A stretch of DNA of 25,851 nucleotides. Source: a virus. Positions 6,906 through 13,520 of this stretch are shown one piece after another. Numbering within the stretch: the stretch's first letter is position 1; each line of letters begins with the position of its first letter. Location: the IMG/VR virus record IMGVR_UViG_3300032087_001374, positions 1 to 25,851 of that record. One strand, written 5' to 3'. A program made the translations under genes and the position numbers. The notes beneath the pieces were generated by a model. That model ran no database searches. It worked only from the letters and a program-made list of their open reading frames with translations, and was not told the origin of the DNA.

Positions 6906-7081
6906 ATATATTTTTGATTTTTTTCTTCTGCTTTCTCAAGTAAGAATTCCCTCTTTTCTTCATCAGTCATATTGTAGTTACGAAAAACATCTTCAAGTGT
7001 GCTTTCTATACCTAAGAAACCAAGTAATTCTTCGTTGGTATATGCTGACAAAGGTTTTTCATTTTTAGGGTCAAATGACAT
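6902..7081 (-). CDS. Small acidic hypothetical protein
   Basis: A 59-aa acidic protein (MSFDPKNEKPLSAYTNEELL and on) with two predicted helices and a charged C-terminus. No family is recognised. The ATG at 7081 is chosen because a longer frame would run deep into the preceding gene. The remaining 11-nt overlap and an AGGT seven bases upstream fit coupling. It is the last gene before the element at 6877-6905. Confidence 0.6.
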   Translation of the reverse strand: MSFDPKNEKPLSAYTNEELLGFLGIESTLEDVFRNYNMTDEEKREFLLEKAEEKNQKYI

Positions 7082-7424
7082 TTTTCTTACCTGACAAAAT
7101 AGCATCTTGTGTGTACATATCACCACATTTGACAAAAGCCGTTTTGCTGATGACAAAACTTCTGTAATGTTTAGCTGACAAATCGTAAGCAGTGAAGGTG
7201 TAATCCTTAGCTGTACTTTCGCCACCCTTTAAATGTTTCTTGACATTCAAAAGTAGGCTTCCATAGTTTTCGTACCTACCTTTACTCTGTGAATAATACC
7301 TGACACTGAAGAAACAATCTCCGACAATGTCTTTTAAGTTCTCTTTAAACTTCTTGTTGACATCTTCTTCATCTTGATATGTCGCCATCCAATCTAATAC
7401 TTCCTCTGTTTTTTTATCTATCAT
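7071..7424 (-). CDS. Hypothetical protein
   Basis: A 117-aa protein with an N-terminal helical part and a beta-rich second half (CFFSVRYYSQSKGRYENYGS, YTFTAYDLSAKHYRSFVISK). No family is recognised. Its ATG overlaps the TGA of the 26-aa membrane ORF as ATGA, and AGGA lies about 11 bases upstream. It belongs to the leftward small-gene operon between 9.0 and 6.9 kb. Confidence 0.65.
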   Translation of the reverse strand: MIDKKTEEVLDWMATYQDEEDVNKKFKENLKDIVGDCFFSVRYYSQSKGRYENYGSLLLNVKKHLKGGESTAKDYTFTAYDLSAKHYRSFVISKTAFVKCGDMYTQDAILSGKKNVI

Positions 7425-7501
7425 AATACTGTTAATCCTTTCATAATTAATAACATAATTAGTATGCCTATAATTCGCATTATAGTTATTACTACCTCCA
7501 T
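7421..7501 (-). CDS. 26-aa predicted membrane peptide
   Basis: The frame reads MEVVITIMRIIGILIMLLIM and ends KGLTVL, one strongly hydrophobic span. AGGAG lies five bases before the ATG, and the TGA overlaps the ATG of the next gene (ATGA). The upstream 42-aa gene stops nine bases before this start. Such exact packing favours a real gene. The function is unknown. Confidence 0.6.
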   Translation of the reverse strand: MEVVITIMRIIGILIMLLIMKGLTVL

Positions 7502-7509
7502 GTCAACTC

Positions 7510-7638
7510 CTAAATTTTTTTATACCACTTCCTGTCTACTTCATCAAAGTAAATGTTTTCTAAATCTACCCTTTGAGGTCTATGTGAATACCTTTTACCT
7601 TTCGATTTTTTCTTACCTTCGATTAATCTTTTTGACAT
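7510..7638 (-). CDS. 42-aa basic hypothetical protein
   Basis: The frame begins MSKRLIEGKKKSKGKRYSHR and ends DEVDRKWYKKI. It is a small, very basic protein with a C-terminal aromatic/charged tail. AAGGAGG lies eight bases before the ATG, and the ATG overlaps the stop of the upstream gene in a TAATG junction. Both signs are strong for such a short frame. Nucleic-acid contact is possible from the charge only. Confidence 0.65.
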   Translation of the reverse strand: MSKRLIEGKKKSKGKRYSHRPQRVDLENIYFDEVDRKWYKKI

Positions 7639-7871
7639 TAAGGCAACCTCCTTACAAATTCTGCTTGCTCATCTGAGGCTACTCTTCTTCTTGATAGTTC
7701 TCTTGCTATCCTATCTAACAAAGCAATGATGTCTTCCCTAAGACTTGCAGTGCCACCACCTCTTTGTAATCTAAGAAGGGCATGAAGTTCATGCTGTGCA
7801 AATTCATACTCTTCTGTAAGAGTTCCTAACCTAATTAGCTTTTCGTACTTGCTTAAATCTATACTCATCAT
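7638..7871 (-). CDS. Small helical hypothetical protein
   Basis: A 77-aa protein, mostly helical (YEKLIRLGTLTEEYEFAQHE; LREDIIALLDRIARELSRRR). No family is recognised; the pattern would suit a small coiled coil or a DNA-binding helix bundle. Two adjacent ATG codons (7871 and 7868) follow GGAG; the second has the better spacing. It overlaps the zinc-ribbon gene by about 40 nt and is coupled by TAATG to the next gene. Confidence 0.6.
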   Translation of the reverse strand: MMSIDLSKYEKLIRLGTLTEEYEFAQHELHALLRLQRGGGTASLREDIIALLDRIARELSRRRVASDEQAEFVRRLP

Positions 7872-7986
7872 ATCTCTCCTTTAAGTGTGGTGTAACTTTT
7901 GCTATGTAACAAACAGCACACCACAATCTGTTTGTTTTGTTATCTACAATATCTGCCCTGTCATCACAGTAATCACATTTTCTCAT
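7831..7986 (-). CDS. 51-aa zinc-ribbon protein
   Basis: A 51-aa protein starting MRKCDYCDDRADIVDNKTNR, with C4-x2-C7 and C23-x2-C26, the spacing of a small zinc ribbon. The C-terminus is basic. The start is set by GGAGG five bases before this ATG. A longer in-frame reading back to a GTG at 8088 would run through the long hairpin at 8006-8052 and has no ribosome binding site. It is the first gene after the structured region, so that region could act as its leader. DNA or RNA binding is inferred. Confidence 0.6.
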   Translation of the reverse strand: MRKCDYCDDRADIVDNKTNRLWCAVCYIAKVTPHLKERYDEYRFKQVRKAN

Positions 7987-8005
7987 CTGTTCCTCCCTTA
8001 GGTTC

Positions 8006-8150
8006 GACAACAGACAAGGGGAAAAATAATGGGAAAAACCTTGTCTGCTGTCTTGCAAGTAGAAGGGGACTGATAACCTCTTGCTCACGAGATTGAATCG
8101 CCCCTACTACTCTGTCTGGCTTGAGTTTGCTACGCAACGATTCAACTCAA
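8006..8150 (-). ncRNA. Candidate structured RNA with long helix and pseudoknot
   Basis: No credible gene covers 7987-8319. On the reverse strand several helices are possible. A 14-bp helix joins 8006-8019 and 8039-8052; its one imperfect position is a G-U pair only in the leftward RNA, and an A-C mismatch in the other direction. A 10-position helix with one mismatch joins 8059-8068 and 8101-8110. TTGAATCG (8093-8100, forward), in the loop of that helix, is fully complementary to CGATTCAA (8138-8145), which gives a pseudoknot. A 7-bp helix joins 8121-8127 and 8144-8150. The stretch is also GC-richer than its neighbours. The remaining 8151-8319 may be part of it. No known RNA family is recognised; it could be a leader of the zinc-ribbon gene or an independent RNA. 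Confidence 0.45.
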
Positions 8151-8319
8151 CTTACGCTTACAAATCGCCTAGGACTAGCATCAGTAAGACCATATTCTTA
8201 TAACTTGGCATTGATAGGTAATCTTTTGGGGAATACTTTTAATGGGTTTTCTCCTTTGTTTAAGGGTTACACCACAGACTTTCACTGCCTTTCCCAACCA
8301 AGTCAATTCTTTTAACTCC

Positions 8320-8700
8320 TTACTTTACTTCAAACTTCTTTGAAACTTCATTAATAATATCATCTATGTTTTCGTGGCTAGACAATTCCATAAGATGTAG
8401 TTCATCTACAATATTATCTTTTAAATAATACGAAGTTATTTTAGTTTTGCCTGTATCGTCATCTATATAAATATACGACACACCTTCGCCAAAAATGTCT
8501 TCCTTCATGGTATCTTTCATATCACCATATGCCTCTCTTAAAGCATTATACTTGTCATACACAACCTGTGCTTTATCCCTAGCTTTTTTGTATTTAACAA
8601 AAGCAGGGTGCTTTGCTACTGATTTTGATTTAAAACTACTTTTAACTTTTTTAACTATTTTTTCGGCTATCAGTTCTTTTTGCCTGTTCGTTATTCTCAT
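8320..8700 (-). CDS. Hypothetical basic/helical protein
   Basis: A 126-aa protein. The N-terminal half is basic and helical (MRITNRQKELIAEKIVKKVK and a Lys-rich run), the C-terminal half acidic with a beta segment (VSYIYIDDDTGKTKITSYYL). No family is recognised. The ATG at 8700 is preferred to one at 8721, because AGGAG lies eight bases before 8700 and nothing lies before 8721. It overlaps the preceding gene by about 50 nt. Downstream lies the structured region at 8.0-8.3 kb. Confidence 0.6.
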   Translation of the reverse strand: MRITNRQKELIAEKIVKKVKSSFKSKSVAKHPAFVKYKKARDKAQVVYDKYNALREAYGDMKDTMKEDIFGEGVSYIYIDDDTGKTKITSYYLKDNIVDELHLMELSSHENIDDIINEVSKKFEVK

Positions 8701-8860
8701 TATTATTTCTCCTAAGTTCATTTAAAAATGTTACTATCACATTAAGGTCTGCTACTTTGTATTCTAATTCAGTCAATGCCTTCTCAATGCGATTTACTCT
8801 AGCATTAACTTTTTCGGCTTCTTTGTCAACTCCTAAAATATTTTTTATTATTCTAATCAT
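8651..8860 (-). CDS. Small coiled-coil hypothetical protein
   Basis: A 69-aa protein with a regular heptad stretch (EAEKVNARVNRIEKALTELE, then YKVADLNVIVTFLNEL) and a polar Asn/Arg-rich tail. A coiled coil is likely. The ATG at 8860 overlaps the stop of the upstream gene by 8 nt (ATGATTAG) and is preferred to a GTG at 8878. No family is recognised. Confidence 0.6.
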   Translation of the reverse strand: MIRIIKNILGVDKEAEKVNARVNRIEKALTELEYKVADLNVIVTFLNELRRNNNENNEQAKRTDSRKNS

Positions 8861-9020
8861 CTTTCCATTCTTGTACACGAATATTTTTTACTTTAAAATC
8901 TAAATCATCTAACCAACTTATAATTTCACTTTCAATATGTGATGTATCAAAAAAAGTTTCATCATCTTCTCTTAAATCATCATCTCTATCTAAATCAAAT
9001 TCTACATTAAACTTTGTCAT
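8853..9020 (-). CDS. 55-aa acidic hypothetical protein
   Basis: The frame begins MTKFNVEFDLDRDDDLREDD and ends VQEWKDD. It is highly acidic. AGGAG lies six bases before the ATG, and the promoter at 9055-9083 lies directly upstream. It is the first gene of the leftward accessory operon. A small, very acidic, first-expressed phage protein could be a DNA mimic that blocks a host enzyme. This is speculation; only composition and position support it. Confidence 0.6.
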   Translation of the reverse strand: MTKFNVEFDLDRDDDLREDDETFFDTSHIESEIISWLDDLDFKVKNIRVQEWKDD

Positions 9021-9054
9021 CACTTTCTCCTAATTATAATTATTAATTATAACC

Positions 9055-9083
9055 CTTATAAAACTTACTTTTCTTATTGTCAA
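9055..9083 (-). promoter_or_regulatory. Sigma70 promoter of the leftward accessory operon
   Basis: On the reverse strand TTGACA (9083-9078), exactly 17 nt, then TATAAG (9060-9055). Transcription should start near 9048, about 27 nt before the ATG at 9020. Confidence 0.75.
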
Positions 9084-9153
9084 GTTATATTTTATTTTTT
9101 ATTTATTGACTATAAGTAGATTACTACTAGTATATTAAATACTCCCTTAATAT

Positions 9154-9162
9154 TGTTATAAT
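9154..9162 (+). promoter_or_regulatory. Candidate extended -10 promoter, rightward
   Basis: TG, one base, TATAAT (9157-9162) forms an extended -10 element. There is no good -35. The start would be near 9169, directly at the palindrome 9170-9183, and the first rightward gene follows at 9221. It is a plausible start for the rightward replication operon. Confidence 0.5.
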
Positions 9163-9169
9163 TTTTATG

Positions 9170-9183
9170 TAGACTAAAGTCTA
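9170..9183. promoter_or_regulatory. Operator-like palindrome TAGACTAAAGTCTA
   Basis: Two exact 6-nt arms, TAGACT and AGTCTA, flank AA. The palindrome lies at the predicted start of the rightward promoter and close to the expected -10 of the leftward element at 9192-9210. A dimeric regulator bound here could control both directions. No obvious regulator gene is seen in the window. Confidence 0.5.
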
Positions 9184-9191
9184 TTTTAAGG

Positions 9192-9210
9192 GTGTTCGTT
9201 TTTATGTCAA
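9192..9210 (-). promoter_or_regulatory. Conserved leftward promoter-like element, copy 3
   Basis: On the reverse strand TTGACA (9210-9205), then ACGAACAC (9199-9192) and CCTTAAAA. Spacing between TTGAC and the core is six bases here and seven in copies 1 and 2. The -10 at 17 nt would be AAAATA. It points toward the operon starting at 9020. Confidence 0.6.
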
Positions 9211-9220
9211 GGAGGAAAGT

Positions 9221-9307
9221 ATGAAAATAAATTTATTTAATTTTATGATAATAAATTATATATTACAATTATCCATAGTTCTGATAGTTGCTTTAATTAA
9301 GGGCTGA
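9221..9307 (+). CDS. 28-aa predicted membrane peptide, first rightward gene
   Basis: The frame begins MKINLFNFMIINYILQLSIV and ends LIVALIKG, hydrophobic over nearly its full length. AAGGAGG lies five bases before the ATG, the best ribosome binding site in this area. It follows the extended -10 promoter and the palindrome, so it is likely made very early. A membrane role such as host takeover or superinfection exclusion is possible but not shown by sequence. Confidence 0.6.
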   Translation: MKINLFNFMIINYILQLSIVLIVALIKG

Positions 9308-9459
9308 CAAAATGGTTGACAAACAAAATTGAAAAGTTATACTGACAAACTTGATATTTGCTTTGTACTGTCTGACAGTAGGCATTGACATACAGTTGGT
9401 GCACTCTAAATTTAACAAGCGAGGCAAGATTAAGTTGCAGGTAACTTCGGAGATAGATA
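9308..9459 (+). other. Non-coding gap with clustered TGACA motifs
   Basis: No ribosome-binding-site-backed frame longer than six codons is present. Four TGACA copies lie within about 75 nt here (9315, 9342, 9374, 9388), with one more just before at 9305. TTGACA at 9387-9392 followed 16 nt later by TAAATT could be a weak promoter for the gene at 9460. The region could also be part of a replication origin. Confidence 0.4.
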
Positions 9460-9753
9460 ATGATTACATGGGATAGATTGAATGACGCCATTATAGGAAT
9501 AGGTGGTCGCTGTGGCATGGAAGAAGTATTTGTTTATAGCTATGACAAAATTCTTGACATCCTGATGAAAGAAGATGGGATGACAGAAAGAGAAGCTATT
9601 GACTATATTGAATTTAATATTGCAGGTTCGTATGTAGGTGAGATGACACCTATCCTTGTACGCAGTCTTGACGAAACAGAAAAATTTATTGTTGACAAAC
9701 AAACCGAATCAGTATTTACTGACAAAAAGATTGACGATAAGGAGATAAATTAA
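9460..9753 (+). CDS. Conserved hypothetical phage protein
   Basis: A 97-aa protein. ITWDRLNDAIIGIGGRCGMEE, then YDKILDILMKEDGMTEREAI and FNIAGSYVGEMTPIL match a small conserved protein found in many phages and some bacteria. Its function is unknown. The C-terminal 30 residues are polar and less conserved in style. The ATG has GGAG seven bases upstream, and the stop forms a TAATG junction with the next gene. It is expressed in the replication operon. Confidence 0.7.
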   Translation: MITWDRLNDAIIGIGGRCGMEEVFVYSYDKILDILMKEDGMTEREAIDYIEFNIAGSYVGEMTPILVRSLDETEKFIVDKQTESVFTDKKIDDKEIN

Positions 9754-9923
9754 TGGCTGACAAAAAGGGTAGATTATCCTCTGACGAATTGTGGCAAGAA
9801 GATCAAGACAGGAAGAGAGAAGAAGTAGGGTATGAAGAATACGAAAGACAAATGGATTTAGAAGAATATCTTGCTGACAAAAGCTACGAGGAACACAAGG
9901 ATTGGGTAAATTCAAAGAAATAA
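9753..9923 (+). CDS. 56-aa charged hypothetical protein
   Basis: The frame begins MADKKGRLSSDELWQEDQDR and ends EEHKDWVNSKK. It is highly charged and probably helical. The ATG overlaps the previous stop (TAATG), and GGAG lies eight bases upstream. No family is recognised. It precedes the primase gene. Confidence 0.6.
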   Translation: MADKKGRLSSDELWQEDQDRKREEVGYEEYERQMDLEEYLADKSYEEHKDWVNSKK

Positions 9924-9928
9924 ATGTT

Positions 9929-10690
9929 ATGATACAGGACATTGTTTTACAATTAGCACCACCACCTTCTGACGTAGCGTTACGTATGGACTGTCCTGCC
10001 TGTAACCACAAGAACACATTGTCTATAATGAACAACAACGGAACAATTCTTTACCACTGCTTCTCAGCTTCATGTAATGTGAAGGGTAGAGTGTCTGACA
10101 GAAAAGAATTAAAGTTCACAAGACATGAACAATTACCTCCTAAGGCTGTTCCCCTTGACTCACGTAGTTTTGTGCCCCTAAGTAGAGACTGCAAGGCACT
10201 CGACATGGTGGTCAAGCGGAACAGTTATGAGGCTTACCAACACGCAAGGGCTGACATACGATATGATGTACGCCAAGACAGGGTTGTCTTTATGGTATAT
10301 AAGGATGGCAAGACTGTTGACGCTGTAGGTAGGAAATTAAACGAAGATGACAATAGACCTAAATGGTTTCGTTATGCACGAAGCCGACACCCATTTGTTT
10401 GTAAAGCAAAAACTGACACTGACATAGCATTTCTAGTAGAAGATTGTTTCTCTGCCTGTGCTGTATCGCAGGTGTATCATGGTGTTGCACTGATGGGTAC
10501 TAATCTTCCAAATGAATACTTGACAACTCTTAAATCTTACAGTAAAATAGTAGTAGCATTAGATAGAGATGCCTCCAAAAAAGCTATTGAGCTGACCAAA
10601 CAACTCAAGTTGTATGTGCCTTCTACCCTTGTTTTTCTGGAAAAAGATATTAAGAATATGGAATTAACAGAAATACAGGAGTTAATATGA
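9929..10690 (+). CDS. DNA primase (zinc-binding and Toprim domains), T7 gp4 N-half type
   Basis: A 253-aa primase that makes RNA primers for lagging-strand synthesis. The N-terminal zinc-binding domain has C22-x2-C25 and C44-x4-C49 (CPAC and HCFSASC). The Toprim catalytic part shows the acidic motif FLVEDCFSA (E171) and VVALDRDAS (D212, D214). Unlike T7 gp4, no helicase domain is fused; the helicase is a separate gene at 14974. The ATG at 9929 is the first in the zinc domain but has a poor ribosome binding site. A TTG at 9902, inside the preceding gene, would add nine residues. The stop overlaps the next ATG (ATGA). Confidence 0.85.
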   Translation: MIQDIVLQLAPPPSDVALRMDCPACNHKNTLSIMNNNGTILYHCFSASCNVKGRVSDRKELKFTRHEQLPPKAVPLDSRSFVPLSRDCKALDMVVKRNSYEAYQHARADIRYDVRQDRVVFMVYKDGKTVDAVGRKLNEDDNRPKWFRYARSRHPFVCKAKTDTDIAFLVEDCFSACAVSQVYHGVALMGTNLPNEYLTTLKSYSKIVVALDRDASKKAIELTKQLKLYVPSTLVFLEKDIKNMELTEIQELI

Positions 10691-11142
10691 AACCGCATAC
10701 TGCACCGACTAAAAAATTTGACAGACAACTATTTAATGCAAACGATCCTCAAACAAGAGAGTCTGCAAAAAAATTATTACCACCAAAATTAAAAGAAATA
10801 TTAGGGCTAGATGAAGAGCCTGTCTTGGAAGATAATCCGAAGGCGTATGGCATTGACCTTCTATGTGAAAAACATAATCTCAGTGTAGAGGTAGAAACAA
10901 AACATGGATGGGGTTCTGGTAAATTTCAGTGGGGTGATATGCATATCCCAAGAAGAAAGTTTAGGTACACAGAAATTGACGGTGATGTCTTTTTTGTAGT
11001 GTTTAATACTGACAGAACACAGGCAGGTATAATGACAAAAGACTCTGTTAAAAAACAAAGAGTAGTCAATAAATTCAATAGGTTATCGAGATTACATGAG
11101 GATTATATCTCTGTGCCTGTTGAGGAAATTATATGGGTTTAG
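10687..11142 (+). CDS. Predicted PD-(D/E)XK-fold nuclease
   Basis: A 151-aa protein. YGIDLLCEKHNLSVEVETKH (about 54-73) gives D57 and E70-x-K72, a PD-(D/E)XK-like catalytic signature, followed by WGSGKFQWGDMHIPRRKFRY. A restriction-endonuclease-like fold is therefore likely. The in vivo substrate is unknown; host DNA breakdown or phage DNA processing are options. It is coupled to the primase by an ATGA overlap and followed by the RNR gene after nine bases. Confidence 0.6.
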   Translation: MKPHTAPTKKFDRQLFNANDPQTRESAKKLLPPKLKEILGLDEEPVLEDNPKAYGIDLLCEKHNLSVEVETKHGWGSGKFQWGDMHIPRRKFRYTEIDGDVFFVVFNTDRTQAGIMTKDSVKKQRVVNKFNRLSRLHEDYISVPVEEIIWV

Positions 11143-11151
11143 GAGATACCA

Positions 11152-13062
11152 ATGCAACAAGTAGAGTTACCGTCAGATTATCAAAAGTTTATACACCAGT
11201 CACGTTACGCTAGGTGGAAAGAAGAAGAAGGAAGAAGAGAGACATGGGAGGAGACAGTATCAAGATATTTTGATTTTATGTCTGACCACCTTCTTGACAA
11301 CTTTGATTATGAGTTACCTGACAGCATAAGAGAAAGGATAGAAAACAGAGTCCTTAATCTTGACATCATGCCTTCTATGAGAGCACTGATGACAGCAGGT
11401 GTTGCATTAGAAAGATGCAATGTTGCAGGTTACAACTGTTCTTATCTACCAGTTGACAATCCAAGATCGTTTGACGAATGTCTTTACATACTTATGTGTG
11501 GCACAGGTGTAGGTTTCTCTGTTGAGACTAAGTACACAGCACAACTACCTATAGTAAACGAGGCACTACATGACTCTGACACTGTAGTAGTAGTATCTGA
11601 CTCTAAAGAAGGTTGGGCTAAAGGTTACAAAGAACTAATATCTCTGTTATACTCTGGACAAATTCCTAAGTGGGACTTGTCTCGCCTACGCCCTGCAGGT
11701 GCTAGGTTAAAAACTTTTGGCGGTAGATCATCTGGTCCAGACCCTCTTGACGATTTGTTCCAGTTTACTGTAGATATTTTTAAGAAATCTGCAGGTAGGC
11801 GTTTAAAGTCCATAGAGTGCCATGACATTATGTGTAAGATAGGCTCTGTGGTAGTGGTAGGAGGAGTACGAAGATCGGCTCTAATAAGCTTATCTGACCT
11901 TGAGGATCAAGAGATGTCATTGGCTAAGTCTGGCGAGTGGTGGAATGACGAGGGGCAGAGGGCTCTTGCAAACAATTCTGTATGCTATCAAGACACACCT
12001 CCTGTAGGCATTTTTATGAGAGAATGGCTAAACCTATACAATTCTAAGTCTGGTGAAAGAGGCATATTTAGTAGAGATGCTTCTGTTAGACAGGCAGAAA
12101 AGAATGGCAGAAGAGATTCTGGACATGAGTTTGGAACTAACCCATGTTCTGAAATTATACTAAGACCGTATCAATTTTGCAACTTAACAGAAGTTGTAGT
12201 CAGAGCAGATGATGATATTGAAAGGTTAGCTAAGAAAGTAGAAGATGCTACCATACTTGGCACAATACAATCTACACTTACAGAGTTTAAGTACCTACGA
12301 AAAGTTTGGCAAAACAATACAGAAGAAGAAAGACTTCTTGGTGTTTCGCTTACAGGCATATTAGATAATCCTAAGTTAGGAAAGGCAGATGACCTGAAGA
12401 GGTTAAGACAACAGGCTGTAGATACTAATTTAGGATTAGCAGAACAACTAGGCATACCGCAGTCAACTGCTATTACTTGTGTAAAACCTTCAGGCACAGT
12501 CTCACAACTTGTAGACTCTGCTTCTGGTATACATGCAAGGCACTCAGCATATTATATAAGAACAGTTAGAGGCGACAAGAAAGACCCACTATCTCAGTTT
12601 CTTATTGACCAAGGTATACCGCATGAGGATGACCTTATGCAACCAGAGAACACTGTGGTCTTTTCATTCCCTATGAAGTCTCCTACCAAGGCAGTCCTTA
12701 GAGAAGACCTCAGTGCCATTACTCAGCTAGAAAACTGGAAGAACTACCAAGAGCATTGGTGTGAACATAAACCCTCAGTTACCATATCTGTAAAAGAAGA
12801 TGAATGGTTTGAAGTAGGTTCTTGGGTGTACAATAATTTTAAAGATGTAGCAGGTGTTTCATTTCTGCCACACTCTGACCATACATACAAACAGGCACCA
12901 TACCAAGACATAACTAAGGAAGAGTATGATACCTTAAGTAAAAAAATGCCACGAAATGTCGATTGGACATTATTATCAAACTACGAAAGAGAGGACAATA
13001 CAACAGGCACACAAGAGTTGGCATGCAGTGCAGGTGCTTGTGAGATTGTAGACATAACATGA
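11152..13062 (+). CDS. Adenosylcobalamin-dependent ribonucleoside-triphosphate reductase (class II, monomeric)
   Basis: It reduces ribonucleotides to deoxyribonucleotides for phage DNA synthesis, using coenzyme B12. The 636-aa chain keeps all expected residues of the monomeric class II family: C96 in GYNCSY, the active-site loop NPCSEI (N330, C332, E334), C343 eleven residues after C332, and the C-terminal pair C625-x4-C630 that relays electrons from thioredoxin. The spacing C332-x10-C343 and C-x4-C agree with the Lactobacillus-type enzyme. No intein or separate radical-generating subunit is seen. The ATG follows a short gap with AGGAG upstream. Its stop overlaps the next ATG. The host or its surroundings must supply B12. 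Confidence 0.95.
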   Translation: MQQVELPSDYQKFIHQSRYARWKEEEGRRETWEETVSRYFDFMSDHLLDNFDYELPDSIRERIENRVLNLDIMPSMRALMTAGVALERCNVAGYNCSYLPVDNPRSFDECLYILMCGTGVGFSVETKYTAQLPIVNEALHDSDTVVVVSDSKEGWAKGYKELISLLYSGQIPKWDLSRLRPAGARLKTFGGRSSGPDPLDDLFQFTVDIFKKSAGRRLKSIECHDIMCKIGSVVVVGGVRRSALISLSDLEDQEMSLAKSGEWWNDEGQRALANNSVCYQDTPPVGIFMREWLNLYNSKSGERGIFSRDASVRQAEKNGRRDSGHEFGTNPCSEIILRPYQFCNLTEVVVRADDDIERLAKKVEDATILGTIQSTLTEFKYLRKVWQNNTEEERLLGVSLTGILDNPKLGKADDLKRLRQQAVDTNLGLAEQLGIPQSTAITCVKPSGTVSQLVDSASGIHARHSAYYIRTVRGDKKDPLSQFLIDQGIPHEDDLMQPENTVVFSFPMKSPTKAVLREDLSAITQLENWKNYQEHWCEHKPSVTISVKEDEWFEVGSWVYNNFKDVAGVSFLPHSDHTYKQAPYQDITKEEYDTLSKKMPRNVDWTLLSNYEREDNTTGTQELACSAGACEIVDIT

Positions 13063-13520
13063 TATCATTATTAGGCTCCGTTCTCGGCTTTGGGACTTCT
13101 TTTCTCCCCAGTATTCTTGGATTCTTTGAAAAGAAACAAGCCAACAAACAAGAACTTTTGATGCTAGAGGCGAAAGCTAAGTACGCATCAGAACTAAGCA
13201 ATCTAAAATTAAAAGAACTAGATGCAGAAGCAGACATAGAAGAAGTAAAAGGTTTGTACAAACATGCTGAGTCGTTGGCACAAGCAAACAAATCTACATT
13301 TGTATCTGCTTTACAAGCCTCAGTAAGACCAGTTATAACATATGCTTTCTTTGCTATATTTGCATTTGTTAAAATCACCTACGTGATAATGGCAGTGCAA
13401 GAAGGAAGAGATGTATTACCTGCTATACTAGAGGCATGGGATGAGGAAAGTCAAACTATCTTTGCCGCTATAGTTAGCTTTTGGTTTGGGAATCGTTTAT
13501 TCAAAGCAAGGAGCAAATAG
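13059..13520 (+). CDS. Holin-like protein of the GTA_holin_3TM type
   Basis: A 153-aa protein. An N-terminal hydrophobic segment (ISLLGSVLGFGTSFLPSILG) precedes a charged helical stretch (about 24-75). Then ASVRPVITYAFFAIFAFVKI and a final FAAIVSFWFGNRLF segment follow. The SVRP...FWFGNR pattern is that of the three-TM holin family first described in gene transfer agents. It would form inner-membrane pores at lysis. It is unusual to find it between RNR and replication genes. It starts within an ATGA overlap with RNR, and its stop overlaps the GTG of the first oxygenase. Confidence 0.7.
   Translation: MISLLGSVLGFGTSFLPSILGFFEKKQANKQELLMLEAKAKYASELSNLKLKELDAEADIEEVKGLYKHAESLAQANKSTFVSALQASVRPVITYAFFAIFAFVKITYVIMAVQEGRDVLPAILEAWDEESQTIFAAIVSFWFGNRLFKARSK

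Noticed and set aside
8178-8306. Leftward 42-codon frame from a TTG after GGAG
   Set aside because: Spacing is poor, the start is rare, the product resembles nothing I know, and the region fits RNA better.
8121-8315. Rightward 64-codon frame in the structured region
   Set aside because: TTG start, no ribosome binding site, opposite to the operon, and it overlaps the predicted helices.
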